Assembly: GCF_000701425.1 (NCBI RefSeq)
Contig: NZ_JNIW01000008.1
Location: forward strand, 33,479-97,478
Direction: 5' to 3'
Source: Deinococcus frigens DSM 12807
Lineage (GTDB): Bacteria > Deinococcota > Deinococci > Deinococcales > Deinococcaceae
Length of the DNA: 64,000 bases
Made by a program: the position numbers and the translations under genes. Positions within the stretch are counted from its first letter, which is position 1. The number at the start of each line of letters is the position of its first letter. The notes below the pieces were generated by a model, which was not told where the DNA came from, made no database searches, and saw only the letters and a list, made by a program, of their open reading frames with translations. Shown one piece after another: positions 40,571 through 50,801 of the stretch.

Positions 40571-41614
40571 CTACTGCGGAATCTTCCCCGCCTGCGCCCC
40601 GAAGGCCGCTTCCAGACGCGGCAGCAGTTTGCCCTCGTGGGCGCGGGCCGCGCGCAGCAGAGCGTTCTTGACGGCGGTGGCGTTGGCGCTGCCATGCCCG
40701 ATAAAGGCCAGTCCCCTGACCCCGATGAGAATGCTGGCCCCGTAGGTGCTGGGGTCCATCCGCTCGGCCAGGCCACGCAGCGGGCCGCGCACCAGCAGGC
40801 CGCCCAGCCTGCTTTTCAGGCCGCTGCTCAGGGCCTCCCTGATCCAGCCGAACATGACCCTGGCCTCGCCCTCGGCCAGCTTGAGGACCACGTTGCCGGT
40901 AAAGCCGTCGGTAACGACGATATCGGTGGTCCCCAGAAAGATGTCGCGGCCCTCCACGTTGCCGTGGAAGTTGATGCCGTGGCCGTGCAGTCCGCGCAGC
41001 AGGGCGTGGGCCTCGATGACCAGGGCGCTGCCCTTGTGGTCTTCCTCGCCGATGGACAGCAGCCCCACCGTGGGGTTTTCCTGGTCCTCCAGCACCTTCA
41101 GGTAGACGGTGGCCAGCCTGGCCCACTGCGCCACATAACTGGCCTTCACGTCGGCGTTGGCACCGGCGTCCAGCAGCGTGGTCATGCCGCCGCGCGCAGG
41201 CAGGTGGGTCAGGATGGCCGGGCGCTCCACGCCCCCGATGCGCCCGAAGGTCAGCAGCGCCGAGGCCATCGTCGCGCCGCTGTGGCCCATGCTGACGGCG
41301 GCGGCGGCCCGTCCCTCCTTGACCAGCCGGGTGCAGACGTTGATGCTGGCCCCGGTGCGGCCCCGAACGCCAGCGGCGTGTTCGTCCATGCCGATCACGT
41401 CATTGGCGTCCACGATCTCTAACGGCAGGGCCGCGCTGCCCGGAAACTTGCCCAGCTCGGCGTGCAGGGCCACCCGTTCGCCCACCAGCAGCACCCGGAC
41501 CCCGGCCCGCGCCGCCTGGACCGCGCCGTCCACATTGGGCGCTGCGCCGTGGTCCCCGCCCGCCGCGTCCAGCGCGATGGGCAAAGGAGCGGAGTCGGCC
41601 TCAGCGCTCATCAT
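40571..41614 (-). CDS. plsX: Phosphate acyltransferase PlsX
   Basis: A 347-residue enzyme that makes acyl-phosphate from acyl-ACP, the donor for PlsY in phospholipid synthesis. The N-terminal ALDAAGGDHGAAPNVDGA and the later VSMGHSGATMA, SIGEEDHKGS and DGFTGNVVLKLAEG blocks are diagnostic. Its start overlaps the NYN gene by 14 bases, so the two are one unit. Fatty-acid synthesis genes that often follow plsX are not here. Confidence 0.94.
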   Translation of the reverse strand: MMSAEADSAPLPIALDAAGGDHGAAPNVDGAVQAARAGVRVLLVGERVALHAELGKFPGSAALPLEIVDANDVIGMDEHAAGVRGRTGASINVCTRLVKEGRAAAAVSMGHSGATMASALLTFGRIGGVERPAILTHLPARGGMTTLLDAGANADVKASYVAQWARLATVYLKVLEDQENPTVGLLSIGEEDHKGSALVIEAHALLRGLHGHGINFHGNVEGRDIFLGTTDIVVTDGFTGNVVLKLAEGEARVMFGWIREALSSGLKSRLGGLLVRGPLRGLAERMDPSTYGASILIGVRGLAFIGHGSANATAVKNALLRAARAHEGKLLPRLEAAFGAQAGKIPQ

Positions 41615-42209
41615 TCTCGGCCAGGGCGGCGGTCAGGTAAAAGGGACGCGTCTCCGCCGCCCTGGTTTCCGCTCCGCGCTGCTCGCTGGGCAGGCGGTAG
41701 CCGGGGCGCTCGATCTGCCCCCGCAGGTCCCCCAGGTCCACGTACAGGTCAGCGGCGTTGCGCAGCTCGTAGCTGGTCATCTCGGGAATGCTGGCGACGA
41801 CCACCCGCTTGCCGCGCGCCCGCAGCACTTCCACCGGGCGCTCGAAATCGCCGTCGCCGGTCAGCAGCACGGCGGTGTCGTACAGGGCCGTGGTGGTCAG
41901 CAGATCGGTCACGATCTCGATGTCCAGGCTGGCGCGGCGAAAGGTATCTCCGTTCTCGTCGGTGCTCTCGCGCAGCGGACGGGTGCGGACGGTATAGCCC
42001 ATGTAGCTCAGGGCGTCGGTGAAGCGGCGCTGCTTGTCGTCGATGGGCATGGGGACGGCGGTGTAATAAAAGGCGTTGTAGAGCGTGCCCTGCGCAGCGA
42101 AATGGTCCAGAATCTTGCGGTGATCGAAATTCCATCCCAGCCGCTTGGCCGCTGAATAAACGTTGGCCCCGTCAATAAAAAGTGCAATTCGTGGTGTATG
42201 TCCTTCCAT
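41601..42209 (-). CDS. NYN domain protein (LabA-like, predicted RNase)
   Basis: A 202-residue PIN-like NYN protein. The acidic nuclease residues sit in FIDGANVYSAAK (D15-type), DIEIVTDLL and LTGDGDFERPVEVLRARG. Family members are thought to cleave RNA. I use ATG 42209, after GGGAG; a TTG one codon earlier is possible. It is co-transcribed with plsX. Confidence 0.88.
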   Translation of the reverse strand: MEGHTPRIALFIDGANVYSAAKRLGWNFDHRKILDHFAAQGTLYNAFYYTAVPMPIDDKQRRFTDALSYMGYTVRTRPLRESTDENGDTFRRASLDIEIVTDLLTTTALYDTAVLLTGDGDFERPVEVLRARGKRVVVASIPEMTSYELRNAADLYVDLGDLRGQIERPGYRLPSEQRGAETRAAETRPFYLTAALAENDER

Positions 42210-42310
42210 CAATCCATCTCCCGATTCCCGTGAGTGCTCCGCTCCCGCCTGCGTGCTGGAGCGTCACCAAAGGATAGCGGACGGGCAGCGGGCGGCTCAA
42301 TGACCGGCTT

Positions 42311-42646
42311 TCAGCGCTCGCGCGGGAGCTGAGGAATGGTGTCCGGCGTGTGGAGGGCGTCCCAGACCTCTGAGCGCAGCCGGGTCAGATTCACGCCGCC
42401 GTACACCTCTGGGAGACCGTCCAGATATTTGAGCGCCTTGTCGAAGTTGCGGTGCGTCAGGCTGCCGTGATGCCAGCGCTTGTGCAGGGCCGCTGCCAGC
42501 AGGATCAGGCACTGCAAAAAGGCCCGGTCCTGACCCTCGGCCTCCAGCCACGGTCCCTCCCAGGCTTCATGGGCCTCCCACCACTGGCCCCGGTTGAACA
42601 GGCCAGCGCCTTCATCGAACGCCTGCTGATGGGCGGCCCTGAGCAT
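42311..42646 (-). CDS. DUF309 domain protein
   Basis: A 111-residue helical protein with the DUF309 core: FNRGQWWEAHEAWEGPWLEAEGQDRAFLQCLILLAAAL. The histidine and glutamate of WEAHE are strongly conserved. Function is unknown. ATG 42646 has TAGGCT six bases upstream (leaderless type). Confidence 0.88.
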   Translation of the reverse strand: MLRAAHQQAFDEGAGLFNRGQWWEAHEAWEGPWLEAEGQDRAFLQCLILLAAALHKRWHHGSLTHRNFDKALKYLDGLPEVYGGVNLTRLRSEVWDALHTPDTIPQLPRER

Positions 42647-42763
42647 GCCCCCAGCCTACCCCGCCCGCGTGGAAATCCCCCACCGTTGCGTATGAATGAC
42701 GCCTAAGCGCCTGCCCATGCCCGCCAAATCCACGCGTAAGCCGTGCGGCGTATAGTTGCCCGT

Positions 42764-43123
42764 ATGAAGCCTCTGGAACTGACCGATAGCAATTTTAACG
42801 ACGAGACCGCCAGCGGATTGACCCTGGTGGACTTCTGGGCACCGTGGTGTGGCCCCTGCCGTATCATCGCCCCGGTGATCGAGGAACTGGCCGGACAGTA
42901 CGAGGGCCGCGTCAAGATCGGCAAGGTCAACGTGGACGAGAACCCCGTGACCCAAGGCCAGTACCGCGTGATGAGCATTCCCACCCTGATCCTGTTCAAG
43001 GATGGCCAGCCGGTGGAGGGCGTGGTGGGCGCGCAGCCCAAGCGGGCCTTTGAAACCCTGCTGGACAAGCACATCGGCACGGCAGCCGCCAGCAGCGACA
43101 GCAACACCGTCAGCGCCAACTGA
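42764..43123 (+). CDS. trxA: Thioredoxin
   Basis: A 119-residue thioredoxin with FWAPWCGPCRIIAPV (redox cysteines C29 and C32) and the cis-proline loop SIPTL. It reduces ribonucleotide reductase, MsrA and other disulfide enzymes in the cytoplasm. ATG 42764 has a near-perfect TATAGT seven bases upstream. It ends with a Ser/Ala/Asn-rich tail, and a terminator follows. Confidence 0.96.
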   Translation: MKPLELTDSNFNDETASGLTLVDFWAPWCGPCRIIAPVIEELAGQYEGRVKIGKVNVDENPVTQGQYRVMSIPTLILFKDGQPVEGVVGAQPKRAFETLLDKHIGTAAASSDSNTVSAN

Positions 43124-43155
43124 AACCCATAGTTAAACATCCATAGTCAAGCAAG

Positions 43156-43186
43156 AGCCACCCCAGATTGCGGGTGGCTTTTTCAG
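43156..43186 (+). terminator. Terminator after trxA
   Basis: AGCCACCC (43156-43163) and GGGTGGCT (43172-43179) with an 8-base loop, then TTTTTC. Confidence 0.88.
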
Positions 43187-43189
43187 GTT

Positions 43190-43762
43190 TTAGAACCGCA
43201 CCACATCCGGCGGTGTCCAGGCGTGCAGAACTTCGGAGAGCAAAACCTCGCCGTCCGGCCAGTCGCCGTGGCCGCTGTCCGGGTTGATGTGGCCCACCAT
43301 TCCCGCCGACACCAATGCAGCGTCCCATGCGTCCGCAAAAGCCTCGGCGCGCGCAAAAGTCACGAAAGGGTCATTCTCGCTGGCGATTACCAGGGCAGGA
43401 AGCGGCAGTGGAGTCAGCAGGATCGGGGCCAGCGCCGCGATGGCCGGATACTCCGCCTGAACGCTGGCGTCCTCCGCGTCCGAGGGGCCGACCAGCAATG
43501 CGCCCCGCACCCTGGCGTGCCCGCCCGTTCGCGCCGCCCAATGCACGATGGTCAGCACGCCGGAGCTATGGCCCACCAGCACCACGTCGCCGGGCGTGGC
43601 CTCAATGGTTTCCTGGAGTCGGTCAGACCAGCTCTGCGGCGTGGGCGTGTGCCAGTCGTCCTGCACGGCACGCACGCCACCAAATTTGCGTTCCCAGAGA
43701 CTGTACCAGTGCTGCTCGGTGCCGCCGCCTAGGCCGGGCACGATGATCAGAGTAGGGGTCAT
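43190..43762 (-). CDS. Small alpha/beta hydrolase, RBBP9/YdeN family
   Basis: A 190-residue serine hydrolase with the family start TLIIVPGLGGGTEQHWYSLWE, nucleophile elbow VGHSSGVLT, acid in SENDPFV and histidine in NPDSGHGDWPDG. The substrate is unknown. ATG 43762 has TACCTT seven bases upstream (leaderless type). Confidence 0.9.
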   Translation of the reverse strand: MTPTLIIVPGLGGGTEQHWYSLWERKFGGVRAVQDDWHTPTPQSWSDRLQETIEATPGDVVLVGHSSGVLTIVHWAARTGGHARVRGALLVGPSDAEDASVQAEYPAIAALAPILLTPLPLPALVIASENDPFVTFARAEAFADAWDAALVSAGMVGHINPDSGHGDWPDGEVLLSEVLHAWTPPDVVRF

Positions 43763-43845
43763 AGGGCAAAAGGTAGCAAGGAAAAAGGTGACCGTGAGAT
43801 TGAACATCCCCTGGCCTTTCGACCTCCACCAACGCTACCCAAAAC

Positions 43846-43875
43846 AAAAACCCCCCGCACAAGGCAGGGGGCCTT
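43846..43875 (-). terminator. Terminator of the infA-rplQ operon
   Basis: On the minus strand, CCCCCTGC and GCGGGGG (with a loop CCTTGT) followed by TTTTTGTTTTG. It ends the ribosomal cluster. Confidence 0.9.
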
Positions 43876-43891
43876 CAAAACCAGTCTGAAC

Positions 43892-44242
43892 TCAGACCAG
43901 TTCAATGAGAGCCATCGTCACGCCGTCGCCCCGGCGGGTGCCGATGCGCAGGATGCGGGTGTAGCCGCCGGGACGCTCGGCGTACTTGGGGGCCACCTCA
44001 TCCATCATCTTGCGGACAACGTCGTTGTCGTGGATGTCGCGGGCCACCAGACGGCGGGCGTGCAGGTCGCCGCCCTTGGCGGTGGTGATCAGTTTTTCGA
44101 CATAGGGGCGCAGCTCTTTGGCCTTCGTGAGGGTCGTCTGGATGCGGCCCTCGCGCAGCAGCGCCGTCGCCTGGGCGCGGGCCAGAGCGGTACGGGCGCT
44201 GCTGTTGCGGTTGAGCTTGCGTCCGGCTTTACCGTGGCGCAT
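43892..44242 (-). CDS. rplQ: 50S ribosomal protein L17
   Basis: A 116-residue protein with the universal start [12 protein letters not shown] and the tail [35 protein letters not shown]. It sits near the peptide exit tunnel. It is the last gene of the operon, 52 bases after rpoA. Confidence 0.97.
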   Translation of the reverse strand: MRHGKAGRKLNRNSSARTALARAQATALLREGRIQTTLTKAKELRPYVEKLITTAKGGDLHARRLVARDIHDNDVVRKMMDEVAPKYAERPGGYTRILRIGTRRGDGVTMALIELV

Positions 44243-44294
44243 GGGTGTTCTCCTTCAAAACGCGGCCCCCAGAATGCAGGGGCCGGAAAATGGT

Positions 44295-45321
<1,027 letters not shown>

Positions 45322-45322
45322 G

Positions 45323-45943
<621 letters not shown>

Positions 45944-46106
45944 TTATTGATCTCCTTGGTGCGGCCAACGTTATTGTTAACCAGGTCTGCGGCCCTCTGG
46001 TGCCCGCCGCCCTTGCTGGTGGTTGCAGCTTCAGCTCCTTAACAAAAATGCAAAGAAGCGGCGGCGGCGGGACAGGTGGGCGCGCGCGATGGCGCTAGCC
46101 CCGCAC

Positions 46107-46502
46107 TTAGGCGCGGAACTTTTTCTTGGGGCGGCAGCCGTTGTGCGGCACGGGGGTGTCGTCCATGATGGACTTCACTTCGATGCCGCTGGCCTGAATG
46201 GCGCGGATGGCCTGTTCACGGCCCGAGCCACTGCCCCGCACCACCACGTCGACGATATTCATGCCAAAGGTCTGCTGGGCCTTTTTTACGGCGTCGGCGG
46301 CGGCAAGCTGTGCAGCGTAGGGCGTACCCTTCTTGCTGCCCTTGTAGCCAATCGTCCCGCCACTGCTCCAGGCGACAGAGTTGCCGTCCAGGTCAGTGAT
46401 GGTGACAATCGTGTTGTTGTAGCTGGCATGCACGTAGGCGCGGCCAGCGCTGATGTTGCGCCGGGCGCGGCGCGGGGTCTTGCCCTTGGTAGATTTCGCC
46501 AT
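46107..46502 (-). CDS. rpsK: 30S ribosomal protein S11
   Basis: A 131-residue platform protein with [25 protein letters not shown] and the C-terminal [18 protein letters not shown]. It is three bases after rpsM. A 163-base spacer separates it from rpsD. Confidence 0.97.
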   Translation of the reverse strand: MAKSTKGKTPRRARRNISAGRAYVHASYNNTIVTITDLDGNSVAWSSGGTIGYKGSKKGTPYAAQLAAADAVKKAQQTFGMNIVDVVVRGSGSGREQAIRAIQASGIEVKSIMDDTPVPHNGCRPKKKFRA

Positions 46503-46505
46503 GGC

Positions 46506-46885
46506 TTACTTCCTCGCGGCCTTTTTCTTACCAGCCACAGTCTTGCGCGGTCCCTTGCGGGTGCGGGCGTTAGTCTTGGTGCGCTGACCACGCACGGGCA
46601 GACCACGGCGGTGACGCAGGCCACGGTACGCGCCGATGTCCATCAGACGCTTGATGTTCTGACCGACCTCGGAACGCAGATCGCCTTCCACCTTGTAGGT
46701 CTTCTCGACCGCTTCACGCAGGGTGGACTGGTCCGCTTCACTGAGGTTCTTGACGCGGATATCGGGGCTGATCCCGGTACGCGCCAGCACTTCCTTGCTA
46801 CGGGTCAGGCCGATGCCGTAGATGTAGGTCAGCGCGATCTCGATGCGCTTTTCGCGGGGCAGGTCGACGCCTGCAACGCGGGCCA

Positions 46886-46886
<1 letters not shown>
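46506..46886 (-). CDS. rpsM: 30S ribosomal protein S13
   Basis: A 126-residue head protein with [21 protein letters not shown], the helix-turn-helix-like [29 protein letters not shown], and a Lys-rich tail. ATG 46886 overlaps the rpmJ stop (TAATG). Confidence 0.97.
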
Positions 46887-47022
<136 letters not shown>

Positions 47023-47095
47023 GCTGTTGCATCAGCAGCGCTCGACCCCGGCCCACGCTCCCGTGGACTAGATCTGTGGTAATGCTCTGGCCCTT

Positions 47096-47338
47096 TTAGC
47101 GGCGATAGACGATGCGCCCACGTGACGTGTCATACGGGCTGATTTCCAGAACCACGCGGTCACCGGGCAGGATACGAATGTAATGAATGCGCATCTTGCC
47201 GCTGATGTAAGCCAGAATGTCGTGTCCCGTATCCAGCTTCACGCGAAAAGTGGTATTGGGCAATGCCTCTTCCACCACGCCCTCGGCGCGCACGGTATCG
47301 GACTCTTCCTTCTTCTTCTTTTCCCGCTGTTCCGGCAT
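47096..47338 (-). CDS. infA: Translation initiation factor IF-1
   Basis: An 80-residue OB-fold protein that blocks the ribosomal A site during initiation: [53 protein letters not shown] is canonical. The N-terminus has an unusual Lys/Glu stretch ([11 protein letters not shown]). I use ATG 47338; GTG 47353, four bases after GGAGG, is a strong alternative that adds five residues. It opens the infA-rpmJ-rpsM-rpsK-rpsD-rpoA-rplQ unit. Confidence 0.93.
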   Translation of the reverse strand: MPEQREKKKKEESDTVRAEGVVEEALPNTTFRVKLDTGHDILAYISGKMRIHYIRILPGDRVVLEISPYDTSRGRIVYRR

Positions 47339-47385
47339 TCTTCGTCTCGCCACGCAACCTCCAGGCCCAATGCAAGCCAAACGTA

Positions 47386-47415
47386 AAGGTATCACGCGCG
47401 CGGGCGGCTGGACAA
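47386..47415 (-). promoter_or_regulatory. Promoter of the infA operon
   Basis: On the minus strand TTGTCC (47415-47410), 18 bases, TACCTT (47391-47386). A GGAGG site follows at about 47358-47362. Confidence 0.5.
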
Positions 47416-47489
47416 GCTGGGAAGTGGATGTGGCTCACGGTTGAACTGCCAGCATCTCCGAACGTTCGGCTATTCAGGACGTCTGGTTT

Positions 47490-48008
47490 TCAAGTGGCAG
47501 GTTCTGACAACTCTAGCCAGAAAGCGATGCTGGCCCGCTCGTAGAGATGCCCCATTTTCAGCGTTGCCCCTATGCCCCCTGGACCATGCTGTTGTTCCAG
47601 CTCCCGATACTCGGACAGTCGGGCGCGGTGCAGGGCGAGCTGCTCGGCGGCCAGCGCCTCCAGCGCTCCATTCCCGGCCTGATCGATGAAGAACAACTTG
47701 AGCAGCCCCGGATCACGCAGCTCTGGCATTCCAGCAGGCGCGGCCAGCCAGTGTTGCAGAGCTGCACGGCCTTCCGGGGTCATGGCGTACGTGCGTCTGC
47801 GTCGCCCGCCGTCCTCCTGCTGCTCGCTCAAAAGGCCCAGTCCCACCAGGCGCTGCGGTTCGGCATAGAGCTGAGAGCGCGGAAAATTCCAGAAGTAGCC
47901 CACCGATTCGTCGGCTTGACGCTTGAGGTCATAGGACGTGGCCGCGCCACACTGCGCGATCAGTCCCAGCACGATGTAGGACGAGGGGCCAAGGCTTGCA
48001 TCGGACAT
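47490..48008 (-). CDS. PadR family transcriptional regulator
   Basis: A 172-residue regulator with an N-terminal winged helix (SSYIVLGLIAQCGAATSYDLKRQADESVGYFWNFPRSQLYAEPQRLVGLGLL) and a C-terminal helical dimerisation domain. ATG 48008 has TACACT six bases upstream (leaderless type). It is divergent from the DUF4188 gene, which it probably controls. Confidence 0.9.
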   Translation of the reverse strand: MSDASLGPSSYIVLGLIAQCGAATSYDLKRQADESVGYFWNFPRSQLYAEPQRLVGLGLLSEQQEDGGRRRRTYAMTPEGRAALQHWLAAPAGMPELRDPGLLKLFFIDQAGNGALEALAAEQLALHRARLSEYRELEQQHGPGGIGATLKMGHLYERASIAFWLELSEPAT

Positions 48009-48029
48009 GGTTACAGTGTACAGTCACGC

Positions 48030-48063
48030 TAGACCGTCCAGATTAGACCATGTATGTTAGACG
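48030..48063. promoter_or_regulatory. Three TAGACC direct repeats between padR and the DUF4188 gene
   Basis: TAGACC, TAGACC and TAGACG start at 48030, 48044 and 48058, each 14 bases apart. They lie across the divergent promoter region and could be regulator sites. Confidence 0.5.
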
Positions 48064-48079
48064 GTTTTGGAGGCACGAG

Positions 48080-48541
48080 ATGACCGGAGGACCCACCCGC
48101 CTGACCGCCCAACTGGACGGAGAATTCGTCGTGTTTATGATCGGGATGCGGGTCAACAAGCCGTGGCGCATCGACGCGTGGCTGCCGGTCTTTCTGGCCA
48201 TGCCCCGGATGCTGCGTGAATTACAGGCGCGGCCCGATCTGGGATTGCTGGGCGGTCAGTTCCACGGCCCCAGCCTGATCCAGTTCTGGCGCAGCGCCGA
48301 AGATCTGAACGCCTACGCCAGGGCCAGGGAGAATGTCCACCTGCCCGCCTGGCGAGCATTTAACCAGAAGGCCCGCAGTTCGGACGGCGCAGTGGGCATC
48401 TGGCACGAGACTTACCGCGTTCAACCCGGCCAGTACGAGACGGTGTACGTGAACATGCCGAAATTCGGGCTGGGGCGCGCTGGAACACTGGTCCCGGCCA
48501 GCGGAAGGCGGGAGAGCGCGGCGGGGCGGATGGGCCGCTGA
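48080..48541 (+). CDS. DUF4188 domain protein
   Basis: A 153-residue protein with the family block VVFMIGMRVNKPWRIDAWLPVFLAMPRMLRELQ and SLIQFWRSAEDLNAYARARENVHLPAWRAFN, probably a ferredoxin-like monooxygenase fold. PadR-DUF4188 pairs are common, and some respond to aromatic or toxic compounds; the function is unknown. GGAGG stands six bases before ATG 48080; the ATG at 48050 is an alternative. Confidence 0.85.
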   Translation: MTGGPTRLTAQLDGEFVVFMIGMRVNKPWRIDAWLPVFLAMPRMLRELQARPDLGLLGGQFHGPSLIQFWRSAEDLNAYARARENVHLPAWRAFNQKARSSDGAVGIWHETYRVQPGQYETVYVNMPKFGLGRAGTLVPASGRRESAAGRMGR

Positions 48542-48555
48542 ACCTCGATTGAGTC

Positions 48556-48589
48556 CATCACGCGGGGGACGGCATCACGCGGGGGACGG
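48556..48589 (+). repeat. 17-bp perfect tandem repeat
   Basis: CATCACGCGGGGGACGG occurs twice head to tail, just before the promoter of the HExxH gene. Confidence 0.9.
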
Positions 48590-48610
48590 CCCTTGAACCC
48601 ATAATAGTTT

Positions 48611-49822
48611 ATGGACGAAGCGGCGCACCCCTTGCACGACGCCCTTGAACTGCTGCGCAAAGCGCCCGCTGACCTGTGGCCGGGGTTTGCGCCCGCGACG
48701 ATTCCAACCCTGGTTTTCGATGGGGAACGCACCTCGCTGAGCGGGGCGACGCCTGAAGGAGCAGGCTGGCAAGCCGCGCCGCATGTTTGGACCTAGCCGG
48801 GGCGACATCCGGCGCTGGTGGCGAATACGGCAGTCAGCCTGCCGGGCGGGATCATGGCGGCGGGCGTCCTGCTGCCCAGCCTGGACTCGGTTTTACCTGA
48901 GCGGCTGGCCGCCATCCTGGTCCACGAGGCGTTTCATGTCTGGCAGGCGGGCCATCCCTCTGCGGCCTGGGAGGCCGACGAATTGGCAGCCCTGAACTAC
49001 CCGGCGGGCCGGGCCGACGTGCTGCACGCCCGGCTGGAGGAAACTGCGGCTCTGGCCGCCGCCCTGGGCAGTCAGGACTGCGCGGTCCACACCCGCCGTG
49101 CGCTGGCCTGGCGGGGGGCAAGGCATGCGCTGCTGTCTGCCGCGCATCAGCAGTACGAGGAGCGCGCCGAAACCCTGGAGGGACTGGCACAGTACGTCGA
49201 ATCGCGCTTTCTGGGTGAGCTGCCCCCGCTTGACCCGCAGGAAGCCGCCCGCCTGAGTGGCCGCCAGTGGGCGTACCTGAGCGGCGCGTCCTACGCCTTT
49301 CTCCTGTCGCGCGGCGAGGCCGGCTGGCAGGACGAGGTGATGCGCGGCGTTCCCCTCGCAGCGTTGCTGCCCAACAGCACCGATTTGCCTGGCGGGTCTC
49401 CCCCGGGCTTACCCGCACTGCTCGAAGCGGCAGAAATCGCGGCGCAGATCCACCGGGAGCAACTGGAGCAGCTTGCGCGGGGGTTTGACGCCCTGCCCGG
49501 CAAACGGCTGGTCATTCACAGTCAGCGCCTTCAGGTCATCGGCTTCGATCCCGTCAATCTGCATGTATTGAGCGGCGGACGCATCCTGCATACGCGCTAC
49601 CTGAATGCGAGAACAGACGGGGCGGAGATCCAATTGTTGGGCGCTCCGGCACTGGCCCACGGCCCGAACCTGCTGAGGCCCAACCGGATCACGCTGGCCG
49701 CGCTGCCCGAGCCGACGCTGGCGGACGGGCGCTGGGTCATTCAGAGGGAGACCGTCAGCCTCCGCCTCCCTGCCTCCAGAGTCGAAGTGACACCAGACGG
49801 CTGGTCAGCCTCTCTGGACTGA
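48611..49822 (+). pseudogene. HExxH metallopeptidase-like gene interrupted by an in-frame TAG
   Basis: One continuous frame of 403 codons apart from a TAG at codon 62 (48794-48796). The part before it reads to HVWT; the part after it resumes PGRHPALVANTAVSLPGG and holds a zinc-peptidase motif VHEAFHVWQ (H105 and H109 of the full frame), with a glutamate in AAWEADELA as a possible third ligand. The C-terminal third is beta-rich. I do not recognise the family. A CATAAT box five bases before ATG 48611 suits a leaderless start. An internal restart at GTG or ATG after the stop could still produce the HExxH domain. Confidence 0.65.
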
Positions 49823-49829
49823 TCTCTCC

Positions 49830-50290
49830 CCTCCCCCGCCGCGCCACCTCTAGTCACCATGCTCTGCGTTCCCGCCCAGGCGGCCACGTCGTCTGTTCCG
49901 CGCACATCGCCGCAGCGGGACAGACGGACGAGTGGAGCCAGGGCTGAGACCAGGTCCGCGACCTCCACCCCCCTCGCCGCGCGGGCGTCCAGCGCCTCCA
50001 GCGCAACGGGCACAGCATCCGGCAGATCGGCGTAGCGCACAGCCTCCAGCGTTATCAATTCAGATCGTGAAGTTCCAGTCCGCGCGACTCCCATCGCCTG
50101 CACCAGACGATCGCTGCATTTGGGTTGCCACGCCAGCACCCAGGCTGGCTTGAAGGTGCCGCGTCCTCTGCGGTGCTGATGTACCGCTGCTGCGCCCAGG
50201 GAACGCCCAGCCGGTGCAGGCGGTGGAACAGGGTGGTGCGGGTCGAGGCATCCTTCTGAGCCGGAGCGGCCAGTTCATGGCCATAGGCTT
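49830..50290 (-). pseudogene. Remnant of a DUF5682-like gene
   Basis: Three minus-strand frames join into one protein-like sequence: TLFHRLHRLGVPWAQQ, then GRGTFKPAWVLAWQPKCSDRL, then ADLPDAVPVALEALDARAARG with VADLVSALAPLVRLSRCGDVRG. I recall these blocks from DUF5682 proteins, which are encoded beside SWIM zinc-finger proteins, AAA/MoxR ATPases and VWA proteins. Only about 150 of some 750 residues remain, with frameshifts. It lies directly downstream of the SWIM pair, its usual neighbour. Confidence 0.5.
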
Positions 50291-50357
50291 GGCCGGCATA
50301 CTGGCGCGGGACTTCAGGGGTGGCCGTCGTACCTTCGCTTTGAGGGTGAGAAAAAAA

Positions 50358-50801
50358 TCAGCGTTCCAGCGCCGTGCGAACCGGGCCGTCGGGAATCATC
50401 AAGGTGGCGTCGCCATAGCGCACGCTCAGCCCCCCCTGATAGCGGGTCACGTGGCCCATCCTGGTCAGCGGCAGGCGGGAGCTGCCCTGCGCGTTGGCAA
50501 TGTGCAGCGTGCCGGTCTCCTGATCCAACTGGAATTCGGTCACGCCGTTGTTGCGGGCCGTAGTCAGGACCTGGGTCAGGCTGCGGCGGGCGTTCCACCA
50601 CACCAGCAGTCCCAGCAGCGCTGCCGCCAGCAGAAAGAAAACGCTACGGTAGTACACCACCCACAGGATGCCGATCACGGTCAGCAGGACCAGGGCAATC
50701 AGCGGGGCGCGCAAGAGTCGGCGCTGCATCTGGCGGTACACGCTGGCGGCCAGCAGTTGGCCGTCAGGCGAGGCCCAGTCCACAGTCTGCCGAATGCTCA
50801 T
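50358..50801 (-). CDS. Small membrane protein with a PH-like/YcxB-like C-terminus
   Basis: A 147-residue protein with two adjacent membrane helices (about 32-68: APLIALVLLTVIGILWVVYYRSVFFLLAAALLGLLVWW) and a soluble C-terminal beta-rich part (QLDQETGTLHIANAQGSSRLPLTRMGHV). The layout is that of YcxB-like proteins; function is unknown. Its ATG overlaps the SWIM gene stop (ATGA). Confidence 0.75.
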   Translation of the reverse strand: MSIRQTVDWASPDGQLLAASVYRQMQRRLLRAPLIALVLLTVIGILWVVYYRSVFFLLAAALLGLLVWWNARRSLTQVLTTARNNGVTEFQLDQETGTLHIANAQGSSRLPLTRMGHVTRYQGGLSVRYGDATLMIPDGPVRTALER

